Positions 49,351-57,151 of a stretch of DNA of 64,000 bases are shown here, in pieces (positions within the stretch are counted from its first letter, which is position 1; each line of letters starts with the position of its first letter). The stretch is from JAJAZB01 sp964244295. Lineage in GTDB: Bacteria; Bacteroidota; Bacteroidia; Cytophagales; Spirosomataceae. The translations under genes were made by a program, and so were the position numbers. Location of the stretch: contig CAXTIG010000039.1 in the NCBI GenBank assembly GCA_964244295.1, positions 1 to 64,000 of the forward strand, given 5' to 3'. Under the pieces are notes generated by a model. That model ran no database searches and was not told the origin of the DNA. It saw nothing but the letters and a program-made list of their open reading frames with translations.

Positions 49351-50331
49351 ATGCCCAAAACCACCGGAGCCGTCGGCCAGAAGCGCCTCAGCCGGGTGCT
49401 GCGAATGCACCGCCTGCTTCGCACGGGACAAGCCTTTACGGGCGAACAACTGGCGGAAGCCTGCCGGGAAATCGACCGGGACGTAACCACCCGCACCGTG
49501 GCCGACGACCTCAAATTTTTGCGCGAGGTGCTCCAGGCTCCCCTGCCCGAACGGGCCAACAAGTGGAACAACTACCGCTACGAGCGCAGTTTCTCCATTT
49601 TCGAGGGCCTCGACGATTCCTTCGCCGGAACGCTCGGCGAGGTGCTGGCGCTGGTGCGGCAACTGGCCCGCAACCCGCAGTTTGCCGGATTGGAAGACCT
49701 CCTGCTGCGCCTCGAACAACGCGCCGATGCCCTGACCCAGCACGAACGCAACTCGGTGCTGCACTTCGAGCAGACCGAGTTGCGCGGCCAGGAACACCTC
49801 ATTCCGCTGTACCAGCACCTCGTCAGCGGGCAAACCCTCACGCTCACCTACCAGCCCTACGACCGGCCCGTGGAAACGCACCTCGTCCGCCCCGCCCTGC
49901 TGAAAGAATTCAACGGTCGCTGGTTTTTGTTTGCCTGGGAAAAAGGCGGTTTCCGCCAAAAACCCTTCCCGCTCGACCGCATCGCCGGGTTTATCCCCTC
50001 GCCCGAAGCCATCCCGATAGCCGGTCTGGATTTGACCGGGCACTTCGCCCCACTCGTCGGCGTGACCGACCGCGATGCCGAGCCGGTGCTGGTGCAACTG
50101 CGCTTTTCGGCCAGCCGGGGCCATTACGTCCAAACCAAAAAACTCCACGCTTCCCAGCAAACCGAGCGCCTACCCGATGACCGTTGGAACGTCACGCTGC
50201 GGGTAAAACTCAACCTGGAACTGGAAGCAAAACTCCTGGAATTTGGCCCGGACGTGGAGGTGATGGAACCGCTGGACTTGCGGGAGCGGGTTACGGAATG
50301 CTTACGGGTAGCGTTGGGGCAGTATTCGTGA
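49351..50331 (+). CDS. WYL-domain transcriptional regulator
   Basis: From ATG at 49351 (MPKTTGAVGQKRLSRVLRMH) the product has 326 residues. An N-terminal helix-turn-helix (RMHRLLRTGQAFTGEQLAEA, then TTRTVADDLKFL) is followed by the WYL domain (LTYQPYDRPVETHLVRPALL, then RWFLFAWEKGG). WYL regulators bind nucleic-acid-type ligands and often sit next to DNA repair or defence genes. It is divergent from the RecD-like helicase. A terminator follows immediately. Confidence 0.87.
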   Translation: MPKTTGAVGQKRLSRVLRMHRLLRTGQAFTGEQLAEACREIDRDVTTRTVADDLKFLREVLQAPLPERANKWNNYRYERSFSIFEGLDDSFAGTLGEVLALVRQLARNPQFAGLEDLLLRLEQRADALTQHERNSVLHFEQTELRGQEHLIPLYQHLVSGQTLTLTYQPYDRPVETHLVRPALLKEFNGRWFLFAWEKGGFRQKPFPLDRIAGFIPSPEAIPIAGLDLTGHFAPLVGVTDRDAEPVLVQLRFSASRGHYVQTKKLHASQQTERLPDDRWNVTLRVKLNLELEAKLLEFGPDVEVMEPLDLRERVTECLRVALGQYS

Positions 50332-50341
50332 AAGGCCAAAA

Positions 50342-50376
50342 AAAAGTCCTACCGCATTTGCGGTGGGACTTTTTTT
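50342..50376 (+). terminator. Rho-independent terminator of the WYL gene
   Basis: AAGTCCTACCGC pairs with GCGGTGGGACTT around ATTT, between A and T runs. It also closes the tRNA-Leu gene from the other side. Confidence 0.85.
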
Positions 50377-50378
50377 CG

Positions 50379-50463
50379 TACCCGGGACGGGACTCGAACC
50401 CGTACAGGCCTTACGGCCCAAAGGATTTTAAGTCCTTCGTGTCTACCATTCCACCACCCGGGC
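50379..50463 (-). tRNA. tRNA-Leu (anticodon TAA)
   Basis: The minus strand gives an 85-base tRNA with acceptor stem GCCCGGG / CCCGGGT, anticodon loop CTTAAAA between AAGGA and TCCTT, a class II variable arm (GGGCCGTAAGGCC region) and T loop GGTTCGAGTCC. Anticodon TAA reads UUA. CCA is not encoded. Confidence 0.93.
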
Positions 50464-50477
50464 GGGCGCTTTCATTA

Positions 50478-50578
50478 TGTCATTCCGAGGAACGAGGAAT
50501 CTCGTTGGGGTACCGGGCACTTGGTTAGTAGCAAGCGGGAAGGCAGGCCAACAAGATTCCTCGTTCCTCGGAATGACA
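50478..50578. repeat. Long inverted repeat, TGTCAT...CTCGTTGG family
   Basis: The arm TGTCATTCCGAGGAACGAGG, ending AATCTCGTT, pairs with its complement ending at 50578, with one or two mismatches. It shares ends with the elements at 7885, 36574 and 57152 but has the middle word GAGGAACGAGG. It lies between two tRNA genes. Confidence 0.88.
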
Positions 50579-50601
50579 AAAAACAAATGCTTTCCCAACA
50601 A

Positions 50602-50630
50602 AAAAAGCTCCGAGCGTTTCGGAGCTTTTT
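50602..50630 (-). terminator. Terminator of tRNA-Gly
   Basis: AAAAAGCTCCGA pairs with TCGGAGCTTTTT around GCGTT. On the minus strand it ends in a T run just behind the tRNA-Gly gene. Confidence 0.85.
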
Positions 50631-50632
50631 CG

Positions 50633-50705
50633 AGCGAAAGACGGGGTTCGAACCCGCGACCTCGACCTTGGCAAGGTCGCGCTCTACCAGCTGAGCTACT
50701 TTCGC
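50633..50705 (-). tRNA. tRNA-Gly (anticodon GCC)
   Basis: The minus strand gives a 73-base cloverleaf: acceptor GCGAAAG / CTTTCGC, D arm with AGCTCAGCTGGTAGAGC, anticodon loop TTGCCAA between CGACC and GGTCG, T loop GGTTCGAACCC. Anticodon GCC is glycine. Confidence 0.95.
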
Positions 50706-50785
50706 GTTTGGCCCATTCGTTTCCGTTTGGGTTGGCAAAGGTAACGGCCTGGGGCGTCGTTTGTCAAGGTCTATCCGAAAAATTT

Positions 50786-51676
50786 TCAAAAAAAGCGGTC
50801 GAGCGTCAGCAAGCCGAAGAAGGCGTTCAGGCAAAGCGACCCTAGGGCGTTGAGGTTCATCGTCGAGCGGAAGTTGGCCTGGCGGGCATCGCGGAAGGCG
50901 CGGAGTTGCCAGGTCAGGAAGTAAATGACCACCGGTCCGAGGCAGGCCAGGTACAGGAAAAACTGCGGAAGGCTGAGGGCGGTTTTTTCCCGCAGGAAAA
51001 AGAAAAACCCGAGCGTAACCAAGCCAAATACCGCGCCCGTAAACAGAAACGTGCCCCGGATGCCGAGCAGGCGGCTCATGGTCAAATCGCCGCGCCGGGC
51101 GTCTTCGTCGTGCTGGTAAATCTGGGACATGGGGTAAAAACCGAGCAGGTTGGCCGTGGCAAGTAGCGCCGGAAATCCGTGTTGCCAGCGGGTTAGTTCG
51201 GTCAACGTAAGGCCGTCTACCGCCTGTAAAACAGCGAGGTACGTAAATCCGCCCTGGAACAGACCGATGACGAGCCAACTCAGCACCGGGTATTTTTTCA
51301 GGCGAATTTTGTCGTTCGAATACGCTTTGGAAATGAGGCTGTACACGAGCATCGCCAGCGCGAAAGGCCACCCGACGAGCCACAGACTCAACACCAGCGC
51401 CAGGCCGTCGAGTGCCCAGGCGAGGCGGTGCAGGCGTTCGTCCACGGGCGGTGGGTTTTCGAGGCCGCCGATGGGGCCTTCGTCGCGGTCGAAGTACGAG
51501 TTGTAGGCGTTGGAGGCGGGATAAATCAGCAGGTGCAGAATCACAAATACGGCCACCGCCCGGCCCAGGTGGGGGTGCTGGCTCTGGCTGAGGGCAAACC
51601 AGTACACCGGCATCAAAAACAGCGAAAACGGAATTCGCAGGTGCAGCAGTAAATCGCGGGAGAGTGTCGGGGGCAT
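50786..51676 (-). CDS. UbiA-family prenyltransferase
   Basis: From ATG at 51676 (MPPTLSRDLLLHLRIPFSLF) the product has 296 residues and eight or nine hydrophobic helices. NAYNSYFDRDEGPIGG is the first Asp-rich motif, and AYSNDKIRLKKYP lies where the second polar loop is expected. UbiA enzymes add prenyl groups to aromatic acceptors or make tail-less lipid products. It diverges from a type III polyketide synthase gene by 62 bases, so they may share a promoter and a pathway, for example prenylated alkylresorcinols. That is an inference. Confidence 0.85.
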   Translation of the reverse strand: MPPTLSRDLLLHLRIPFSLFLMPVYWFALSQSQHPHLGRAVAVFVILHLLIYPASNAYNSYFDRDEGPIGGLENPPPVDERLHRLAWALDGLALVLSLWLVGWPFALAMLVYSLISKAYSNDKIRLKKYPVLSWLVIGLFQGGFTYLAVLQAVDGLTLTELTRWQHGFPALLATANLLGFYPMSQIYQHDEDARRGDLTMSRLLGIRGTFLFTGAVFGLVTLGFFFFLREKTALSLPQFFLYLACLGPVVIYFLTWQLRAFRDARQANFRSTMNLNALGSLCLNAFFGLLTLDRFF

Positions 51677-51738
51677 GACCGAACTGGCAGGCTTTTTTGT
51701 GCAAGTTTGCGTAAATCTTACCACTTCCCCCGTTTTCC

Positions 51739-52935
51739 ATGCCCGGCAGTTTTATCAATGCCCTCGGAACGGCCGTCCCCGAGCCTTGCTTTTCCCAAAA
51801 CCAGATTGCCGAATTCATGGCCTCGGCGCTGCGTTTCGGCGAAACCGACCGCCGCCGACTGGGGGCGCTGTACCGCAGTACGAAAATCGATCAGCGCCAT
51901 AGCGTGCTGCCCGACTACGGGCGGCAACCGGGCGAATTCACGTTTTACCCCAACACCCCCGACCTCGAACCCTTCCCGACCGTGACCCAGCGCATGGCCG
52001 TGTACCGGCGCGAGGCGCTGCCGCTGGCCTTGCGGGCGGTGGAAGCGTGCTTGGGGGTAGAAGTGATGGCGGGAGAATTGGAGGAAGAAGAATCGCTGAC
52101 GGGATTTTCGACGGGAACTAACTCGCAGCTGGAACCGCTGACAGGGCTTGCAGCCGCTGTCAGGGTTCCGATTACCCACCTCATCACCGTTAGTTGCACG
52201 GGCATGTACGCGCCGGGGCTGGACATCGACCTGGTCAACGCCCTCGGCCTGCCCACCACGGTGCAGCGCACGGCCATCAATTTTATGGGTTGCTACGGAG
52301 CCTTCAACGGGCTGAAAGCCGCCGATGCCATCGTGCGGGCCTACCCCGAAGCGCGGGTGCTGGTGGTGGCGGTGGAATTGTGTACGATTCATTTTCAGAA
52401 AAAATCGGAGGATGATTTCCTACTCTCCAACGCCCTGTTCGCCGACGGAGCCGCCGCCGCGCTCGTCGAAAGCCGCCCCCGCCCGGACGGCCCCTCGCTG
52501 CAGATGCGGCAGTTTTTCTGCGACCTCTACCCCGACGGTGCCCCCGACATGGCCTGGCACGTGGCCGAATTTGGCTTTGAAATGACCCTGTCGAGCTACA
52601 TCCCGAAACTGGTGAAGCGGGGCATCGGCCAGTTGGTCGAGCGGCTGCTGCATCAAGCGGGCCTCGACCGCGAAGCGGTGAGTTTGTACGCCATGCACCC
52701 CGGCGGCAAGGCCATCCTCGAAGCCATCGAACAAGCCCTGAACCTTACGCCCGCCGACAACCGCCACGCCTACGCCGTGCTGCGGGAGTACGGCAACATG
52801 TCGTCGGCGACGGTGCTTTTTGTGTTGGAAAAACTACTTTCCCAATTAACCCCCGCCGACACAGGTCGAAGCGTGCTGAGTTGCGCCTTCGGGCCGGGGT
52901 TGACGCTGGAGGCGGCGGTGCTGGAGGTTACTTAA
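51739..52935 (+). CDS. Type III polyketide synthase (chalcone/stilbene synthase family)
   Basis: The 398-residue product has the thiolase-like fold of type III enzymes: SFINALGTAVPE at the start, the catalytic Cys in THLITVSCTGMYAPGLDIDL, LYAMHPGGKAIL for His, and YGNMSSATVLFVLEKL for Asn. CHS-type enzymes extend acyl-CoA with malonyl-CoA. Residues about 105-144 (between RAVEACLG and ITHLIT) are not expected and contain a palindrome at DNA level (52131-52169). Without them the length is about 359, as is usual. It faces the UbiA gene. The stop codon is inside the palindrome that follows. Confidence 0.88.
   Translation: MPGSFINALGTAVPEPCFSQNQIAEFMASALRFGETDRRRLGALYRSTKIDQRHSVLPDYGRQPGEFTFYPNTPDLEPFPTVTQRMAVYRREALPLALRAVEACLGVEVMAGELEEEESLTGFSTGTNSQLEPLTGLAAAVRVPITHLITVSCTGMYAPGLDIDLVNALGLPTTVQRTAINFMGCYGAFNGLKAADAIVRAYPEARVLVVAVELCTIHFQKKSEDDFLLSNALFADGAAAALVESRPRPDGPSLQMRQFFCDLYPDGAPDMAWHVAEFGFEMTLSSYIPKLVKRGIGQLVERLLHQAGLDREAVSLYAMHPGGKAILEAIEQALNLTPADNRHAYAVLREYGNMSSATVLFVLEKLLSQLTPADTGRSVLSCAFGPGLTLEAAVLEVT
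52131..52169. repeat. Hairpin-forming palindrome inside the polyketide synthase gene
   Basis: GGAACCgCTGACAG (52131-52144) pairs with CTGTCAGGGTTCC (52157-52169) with one bulged base. It lies at the end of an unexpected 39-residue segment. A further CTGACGGG occurs at 52096. The frame is open throughout. Confidence 0.6.
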
Positions 52936-53029
52936 TGTGCGAATTTCTAATGTGCGAATTTCCAATAGAAACACGGTCAAAATCTGCATTTCTCATTGGA
53001 AATTACCACATTAGAAATTCGCACATTAA
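52932..53029. repeat. 35-bp inverted repeat between convergent genes
   Basis: Arms 52932-52966 and 52995-53029 differ at only two positions. The left arm contains AATGTGCGAATTTC twice in tandem form. It includes the stop codon of the polyketide synthase and ends four bases before the stop of the subtilase gene. Confidence 0.9.
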
Positions 53030-53032
53030 AAG

Positions 53033-54208
53033 TTATTCCCTCGCTATCGGGTCCGCCACGCCGTCCGGGTCGTTGCGGGCGATGCCTCGGGTGGGAAGGT
53101 TTTTGCCGCGAATCAGGAGCAGCCCGGCTACGTGCGGCGCGGCCATCGAGGTGCCCGACAGGATGGCGTAACGGCCGCCCCGGTACGTCGAGGCGATGTG
53201 CACGCCGTAGGCGGCCACGTCTACCACGTCGTTGCCGTAATTGGAAAAACTCGCGAAGGCATCCGTGCTGTCTACCGCCGAGACGGTAAACACGTTGGGG
53301 TGGTTGAAGCGGGCGGGCGAAAAGTCGCGGGCGGGTTTGCCTTCGTTGCCCGCCGCCACGGCGAACAAAATGCCCGCGTCGGCGGCGGCTTTGATTTGCC
53401 GTTCGAGACTCTGGGAAATGCCATCGCCGCCCAGGCTCAGGTTGACCACGTCGCCGGGCTGGCCGTTTTGCACGACGTGCGCCACGGCCTGAATTGTGGA
53501 TGAAAGCCGCCCCTCGCCTTCCTGGTCGAGTACCTTCAGCGCCACCAGTTTCACCCCCGATGCGATTCCTAAAACCCCTTGTTTGTTGTTGAGCGCCCCG
53601 ATCACGCCCGCCACGTGGCTTCCATGTCCGTTTTCGTCGTCCGCCGAGGTTTGACCGCTGACGAACGAGCGGCTGCGGGTCTGGTCCACGTTGAGGTCGG
53701 GATGGTCGAGGTCGATGCCAGTGTCGATGATCCAGGCGGTTTTTTCGGAGAAATTAAGCCCGTTGCCGTAGCCAGTTTTGCGCACGTCCCAAGTCAGGCT
53801 GCGGGGTTCGGCCACTTCTAGGCAACCGCACATCGACACGATGCGGTCTGGTTCGACCGATTGCACGCGGGAATCCTGCTGAAGTTGCGTGGCCTGTGCT
53901 TCGGTCAAGCGGGCCACCATTCCCGGCGCGGCTCCTTCAAACCGCGCCCCGACCGCCGAGACGGGTACCGCGTAGCGACTTAGCACAGTGCCCACCGGGT
54001 CGGCCAGCCGAGCCACAATTCCACCGGGCAATATTTCGGTTTTATGAAAACTAACAATGTATTCACCGGGGATAATTTCGCCGTTGCGGGTGGAAGCTTT
54101 GACCAGGCAATCCTCTGGCGTTTGGGCTTCCGTCGCGTCGCGGCGGCAGGATTCGGTACCCGTCAGGACGATTCCCAGCAGGAAGAAAAGAGGCAGAACA
54201 CGCTTCAT
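53033..54208 (-). CDS. S8 family serine peptidase (subtilisin-like), lipoprotein
   Basis: The 391-residue product has a lipoprotein leader (VLTGTESC), an inhibitor I9-like prodomain (IIPGEYIVSFHK, about 45-125) and a catalytic domain with Asp in AWIIDTGIDLDHPDL, His in NGHGSHVAGVIGAL, Asn in VAAGNEGKPA and Ser in LSGTSMAAPHVAG. The order D-H-S and spacing are those of proteinase K-like enzymes, so it should be active outside the inner membrane. It is monocistronic. The C-terminus after the Ser helix is short. Confidence 0.92.
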   Translation of the reverse strand: MKRVLPLFFLLGIVLTGTESCRRDATEAQTPEDCLVKASTRNGEIIPGEYIVSFHKTEILPGGIVARLADPVGTVLSRYAVPVSAVGARFEGAAPGMVARLTEAQATQLQQDSRVQSVEPDRIVSMCGCLEVAEPRSLTWDVRKTGYGNGLNFSEKTAWIIDTGIDLDHPDLNVDQTRSRSFVSGQTSADDENGHGSHVAGVIGALNNKQGVLGIASGVKLVALKVLDQEGEGRLSSTIQAVAHVVQNGQPGDVVNLSLGGDGISQSLERQIKAAADAGILFAVAAGNEGKPARDFSPARFNHPNVFTVSAVDSTDAFASFSNYGNDVVDVAAYGVHIASTYRGGRYAILSGTSMAAPHVAGLLLIRGKNLPTRGIARNDPDGVADPIARE

Positions 54209-54641
54209 TTTGGTTTGTTTTTGGGGGAAACGTAGAAGCGTGTTTCAAGCCGGAAGGGGTTGGTTTTGGGGTGGTCGATGCGTGGAGGAGTAACGGGTTT
54301 GGGGAATGAAAAATTTCCTGAAATCCCGTTGCGTCGGCAAAAAAAGGGATTCCCCTCAGGGGAGTTGCAGCGGACACGGCGCGGTACGGGCGGCTTCTGT
54401 ACCCTCCTGGCAGGCAGCAAGTACCCCGTCCAAAACGCGCTTCACTAGCGGCCAACCCAGGCGAACACCGGCCCGGCCTGGTAGCCACCTCCTCAAAGCG
54501 GGTTTCCCGGTTCATCCTACCAGGCTACCCCGCTTGGCCTGGTTTCCCTATTTTTGGCACGATGGGCCTGTTTCTCCTTTCCCCGCGTGCCCCCTTCCCG
54601 GTTTTTGTTTACTTTTACAGCCTGTTTTTTTCTGAAAAATC
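54209..54641. other. Non-coding region with strong secondary structure
   Basis: No credible gene lies in these 433 bases. From about 54340 to 54560 the sequence is GC-rich and full of complementary words: GCCTGGTAG / CTACCAGGC (54468 and 54517 regions), CCCCTCAGGGG, CGGGTTTCCCG and three GGCCTGG or CCAGGC words. On the minus strand it ends near CCCCTGAGGGG plus a T-rich run (54344-54362), which is like a small RNA with terminator. I could not match SRP, RNase P or tmRNA landmarks. A structured leader for the gene at 54642 is also possible. Confidence 0.4.
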
Positions 54642-55208
54642 ATGGCTAAAATTCCCGGCAACAAATACCAGATTCCGTACGGACAGAATCCTAACCCGAC
54701 GCCTTCGACCGGCATCCGCACCAAGAAATACGCCCTCGAAACCAAAACCTACATCAGCCTGGCCATGCGGCAGTGGTTCCAGAAACAGTGGATGTGGGGC
54801 TTCGTGCCGCTCGGTTTGATTGTACTCAACGTGGTACTCAACCTCACCAACGCGTACCCCAACTGGTGGATTTACCTCGTGGTGGTGCTTGGCGCGGTGC
54901 TTTACGTGCTGTTTTGGGGGATTCAGTTTACAGGCGTGACCCAACTGGAACAGAACAAACCGCTTTTTCAACGGTACAGCTACGAAATCGACAGTCGGCA
55001 GATTTTGATGCGGATCAATGCCAAAGAAGGCGGCATCATCAAGTGGGACATGATTCAGAGCGTTCAGAAAAATAAGGAAGCCTACGTGCTGATGATGGGC
55101 AAGTACCAGTTCTTGTACCTGCCCTACTCTATTTTCAGTTCCGACAACGACCTGCGTTTCTTCGACAGCCTGCTGCGGCGGAAGGAGTTGCTAAAAGACA
55201 AGGTGTAA
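54642..55208 (+). CDS. YcxB-like membrane protein
   Basis: The 188-residue protein has a polar N-terminus, two membrane helices (about residues 46-62 and 68-90: GFVPLGLIVLNVVLNL and WWIYLVVVLGAVLYVLFW) and a C-terminal domain with YSYEIDSRQILMRINAKEGG, then WDMIQSVQKNKEAYVLM. This fits the YcxB-like family, a PH-like fold behind two helices. Function unknown. The nearest gene on the same strand is 85 bases downstream. Confidence 0.75.
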   Translation: MAKIPGNKYQIPYGQNPNPTPSTGIRTKKYALETKTYISLAMRQWFQKQWMWGFVPLGLIVLNVVLNLTNAYPNWWIYLVVVLGAVLYVLFWGIQFTGVTQLEQNKPLFQRYSYEIDSRQILMRINAKEGGIIKWDMIQSVQKNKEAYVLMMGKYQFLYLPYSIFSSDNDLRFFDSLLRRKELLKDKV

Positions 55209-55293
55209 CGAAATCCGGTCGGGGAGCGCTGACTGCGCATGGAGTTCCAGTTAGGGTATAGCCATTCATACGTGACCTTTTCTTAAAATTCAC

Positions 55294-55737
55294 ATGAAAA
55301 AATTACTCATTATCAGCGCCTTACTCGTCGGTAGTCTGACAGGTTTTGCGCAGCAGAAAATGGCGAAAGCGGCGGATACGCCCGCCCAGGCCCTAACCCC
55401 AAAAGCGCCCGAAGACACCGAGGACACGCTCTACCACCGCCGGGCGCAGGTGACTACTCAGGAATTTACGAAAGACGTAGAAACCCGCGTGGACCTGCCC
55501 AGCGGCTACACCTTCGTGCTGAAAGACGGTCAGAACTTGAAAATAACGGGAGGCGACTCGACGAAAATCCCCTATTTCCTCCTAGGCGACCAGCCCGCCA
55601 CGCGCCAGCAACTCGAAGCCCTCAGCGCCGCCGACGTGACGAACGTGTCCATCTGGAAACGGCAGAAAGCCACCGTGGCCCACGGCGAAAAAGCCAGGCA
55701 CGGCGTGGTGATTGTTCGAGTAAAGAGAAAAGAGTAG
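55294..55737 (+). CDS. Small secreted protein with a TonB-plug-like C-terminus
   Basis: The 147-residue product has a signal peptide (to about residue 19, GFAQ) and a polar middle. The end reads VSIWKRQKATVAHGEKARHG, then VVIVRVKRKE, like the end of a TonB-receptor plug (x-x-x-K-x-x-A-x-x-Y-G-x-x-A-x-x-GVV-x-I). The protein has no barrel, so it may be a solitary plug-like domain. The last codons overlap the left arm of a palindrome (55724-55812). Not recognised further. Confidence 0.65.
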   Translation: MKKLLIISALLVGSLTGFAQQKMAKAADTPAQALTPKAPEDTEDTLYHRRAQVTTQEFTKDVETRVDLPSGYTFVLKDGQNLKITGGDSTKIPYFLLGDQPATRQQLEALSAADVTNVSIWKRQKATVAHGEKARHGVVIVRVKRKE

Positions 55738-55812
55738 AGAGGATAGAGAAAAGCATCCGCCGCCGCAAACCGCGTGGCGTGTCTTTTCTCTATCCTCTCT
55801 ACTCTTTTCTCT
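55724..55812. repeat. Perfect 30-bp inverted repeat
   Basis: Arms 55724-55753 and 55783-55812 are exactly complementary around 29 bases. The arm is a purine-rich string of AGAGAAAAG, AGTAGAG and AGGATAG words. It begins within the last five codons of the gene at 55294-55737 and ends 7 bases before the LysM gene stop. Confidence 0.92.
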
Positions 55813-55819
55813 GACTAAA

Positions 55820-56566
55820 TTATTCTTTCGTCGAATACGGAATAATCAGCTTTTCGCCCCGGTCGGTGCGGTTTTTGGTTTTGCCGTTGGCCGCCATCAG
55901 TTGCTCCACGGTGACACCGTACTTCTGAGCCACCACGCGCATAATATCGCCCGGCCCGACGGTGTGAATGGCCCGCACCGGGATTTTCAGTTTCGTCACT
56001 CCCACCTTGATTTTGCTGTCGTCCACGTCGGGATTCAGTTTCTTCAGGGTTTCCCATTTCACGTTGTAGCGACTGGCGATGCCGTAAAACGTCTGCCCGT
56101 TGTCGACGGTCAGGGTGACCGTCGTACCCCCGGCGGGAACTTTGGCGGACGTAGCCTCGGGCTTGGGTTCTTCGGCTTCGGAAGCGGCGGGAGTTGGCTC
56201 AGGCTTTTTCTCGACGGGGACGGGGGCCAGTTTAGGCTTTTCCACTACTTTCTTGGGTGCTTCCTCGTCTACCTCAGATTCTGAGTTGCGGGCCTCGTCG
56301 TCCGACACGTTGGCCGGGGGCACGTAAATGTCGCGCTTTTCGAGCTTAGCCGGGGCAGGTTCGACGGGCTGTTCTACGTCGTCCGTCGCTTTGGTGGTCA
56401 TCGTCGGGTCCTGGTTGACGTTGGTCAACTCCTGGGTCGACGAACTGGTGTCGGAGGCGTACTCGTAGCCCACGTACAGCAGCGCCGCGATGACAAACAC
56501 CAGCACGGCCAGGGCGACAACGGGCAGTTTCGAGCCTTCTTCGGGACGTTGGTTGCGTTCTTCCAT
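55820..56566 (-). CDS. Membrane-anchored LysM-domain protein
   Basis: The 248-residue protein has one membrane helix (about 16-34, VVALAVLVFVIAALLYVGY), a Pro/Glu/Lys-rich spacer to about 145, and two LysM repeats: TFYGIASRYNVKWETLKKLN and IMRVVAQKYGVTVEQLMAAN, each followed by a KIKVGVTKLKIP-type end. LysM binds peptidoglycan, and the spacer could span the periplasm. It is upstream of purE-purK only by position; they are divided by about 90 bases and lie in the order purK, purE, LysM on the same strand. Confidence 0.87.
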   Translation of the reverse strand: MEERNQRPEEGSKLPVVALAVLVFVIAALLYVGYEYASDTSSSTQELTNVNQDPTMTTKATDDVEQPVEPAPAKLEKRDIYVPPANVSDDEARNSESEVDEEAPKKVVEKPKLAPVPVEKKPEPTPAASEAEEPKPEATSAKVPAGGTTVTLTVDNGQTFYGIASRYNVKWETLKKLNPDVDDSKIKVGVTKLKIPVRAIHTVGPGDIMRVVAQKYGVTVEQLMAANGKTKNRTDRGEKLIIPYSTKE

Positions 56567-56658
56567 TTGGTTATTGAGTTGTTTGGGTAGTGGTTATTGG
56601 CTACTGGTTTTGGGGTTTTACCACGAACCAATTAACCAATAACTGCTAACAAGTTCCC

Positions 56659-57135
56659 TCAGCGCAGCGACTGCCGCATGGTTTCTACTTTGGCTTCTAA
56701 CGCCGTTTTATACGTCTGCAAGGTACGGGCGACCTCGGAATTTTCAATGCCGATCATCTGCGCGGCCAGAATGCCCGCGTTGCGGGCGCCGTTGAGGGCC
56801 ACCGTCGCTACGGGCACTCCGGCGGGCATTTGCAGGATCGACAACACCGAATCCCAGCCATCGATGCTGTTGCTCGATTTCACCGGCACGCCAATCACCG
56901 GTAGCGTGGTGAGTGAGGCCACCATGCCCGGCAGGTGCGCCGCCCCACCCGCCCCGGCGATGATGACTTTCAGCCCGCGCTCGCGGGCCGTCTGGGCGTA
57001 TTCGACCATTCGCAGGGGTGTCCGGTGGGCCGACACCACGTCGAGTTCGTAGGCCACGCCGAGTTCGGTGAGCGCATCGGCGGCTTCCTGCATGATGTTC
57101 AAATCGGAGCTACTGCCCATGATGATACCGACCAT
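56659..57135 (-). CDS. purE: N5-carboxyaminoimidazole ribonucleotide mutase
   Basis: The 158-residue protein has GIIMGSSSDLNIMQEA at the start, VVSAHRTPLRMVEYA with the catalytic His, GAGGAAHLPGMVAS and PVIGVPVKSSNSIDGWDSVL, all marks of class I PurE. It converts N5-CAIR to CAIR in purine synthesis. PurK, which makes the substrate, is encoded just upstream on the same strand, with a palindromic repeat between them. Confidence 0.95.
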   Translation of the reverse strand: MVGIIMGSSSDLNIMQEAADALTELGVAYELDVVSAHRTPLRMVEYAQTARERGLKVIIAGAGGAAHLPGMVASLTTLPVIGVPVKSSNSIDGWDSVLSILQMPAGVPVATVALNGARNAGILAAQMIGIENSEVARTLQTYKTALEAKVETMRQSLR

Positions 57136-57151
57136 GTGTTATTTTTTTTAT

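Noticed and set aside
54340..54560. SRP RNA, RNase P RNA or tmRNA
   Set aside because: The key landmarks (GGAAGGAAGCAGCC, GAGGAAAGTCC, the tRNA-like end of tmRNA) are not present on either strand.
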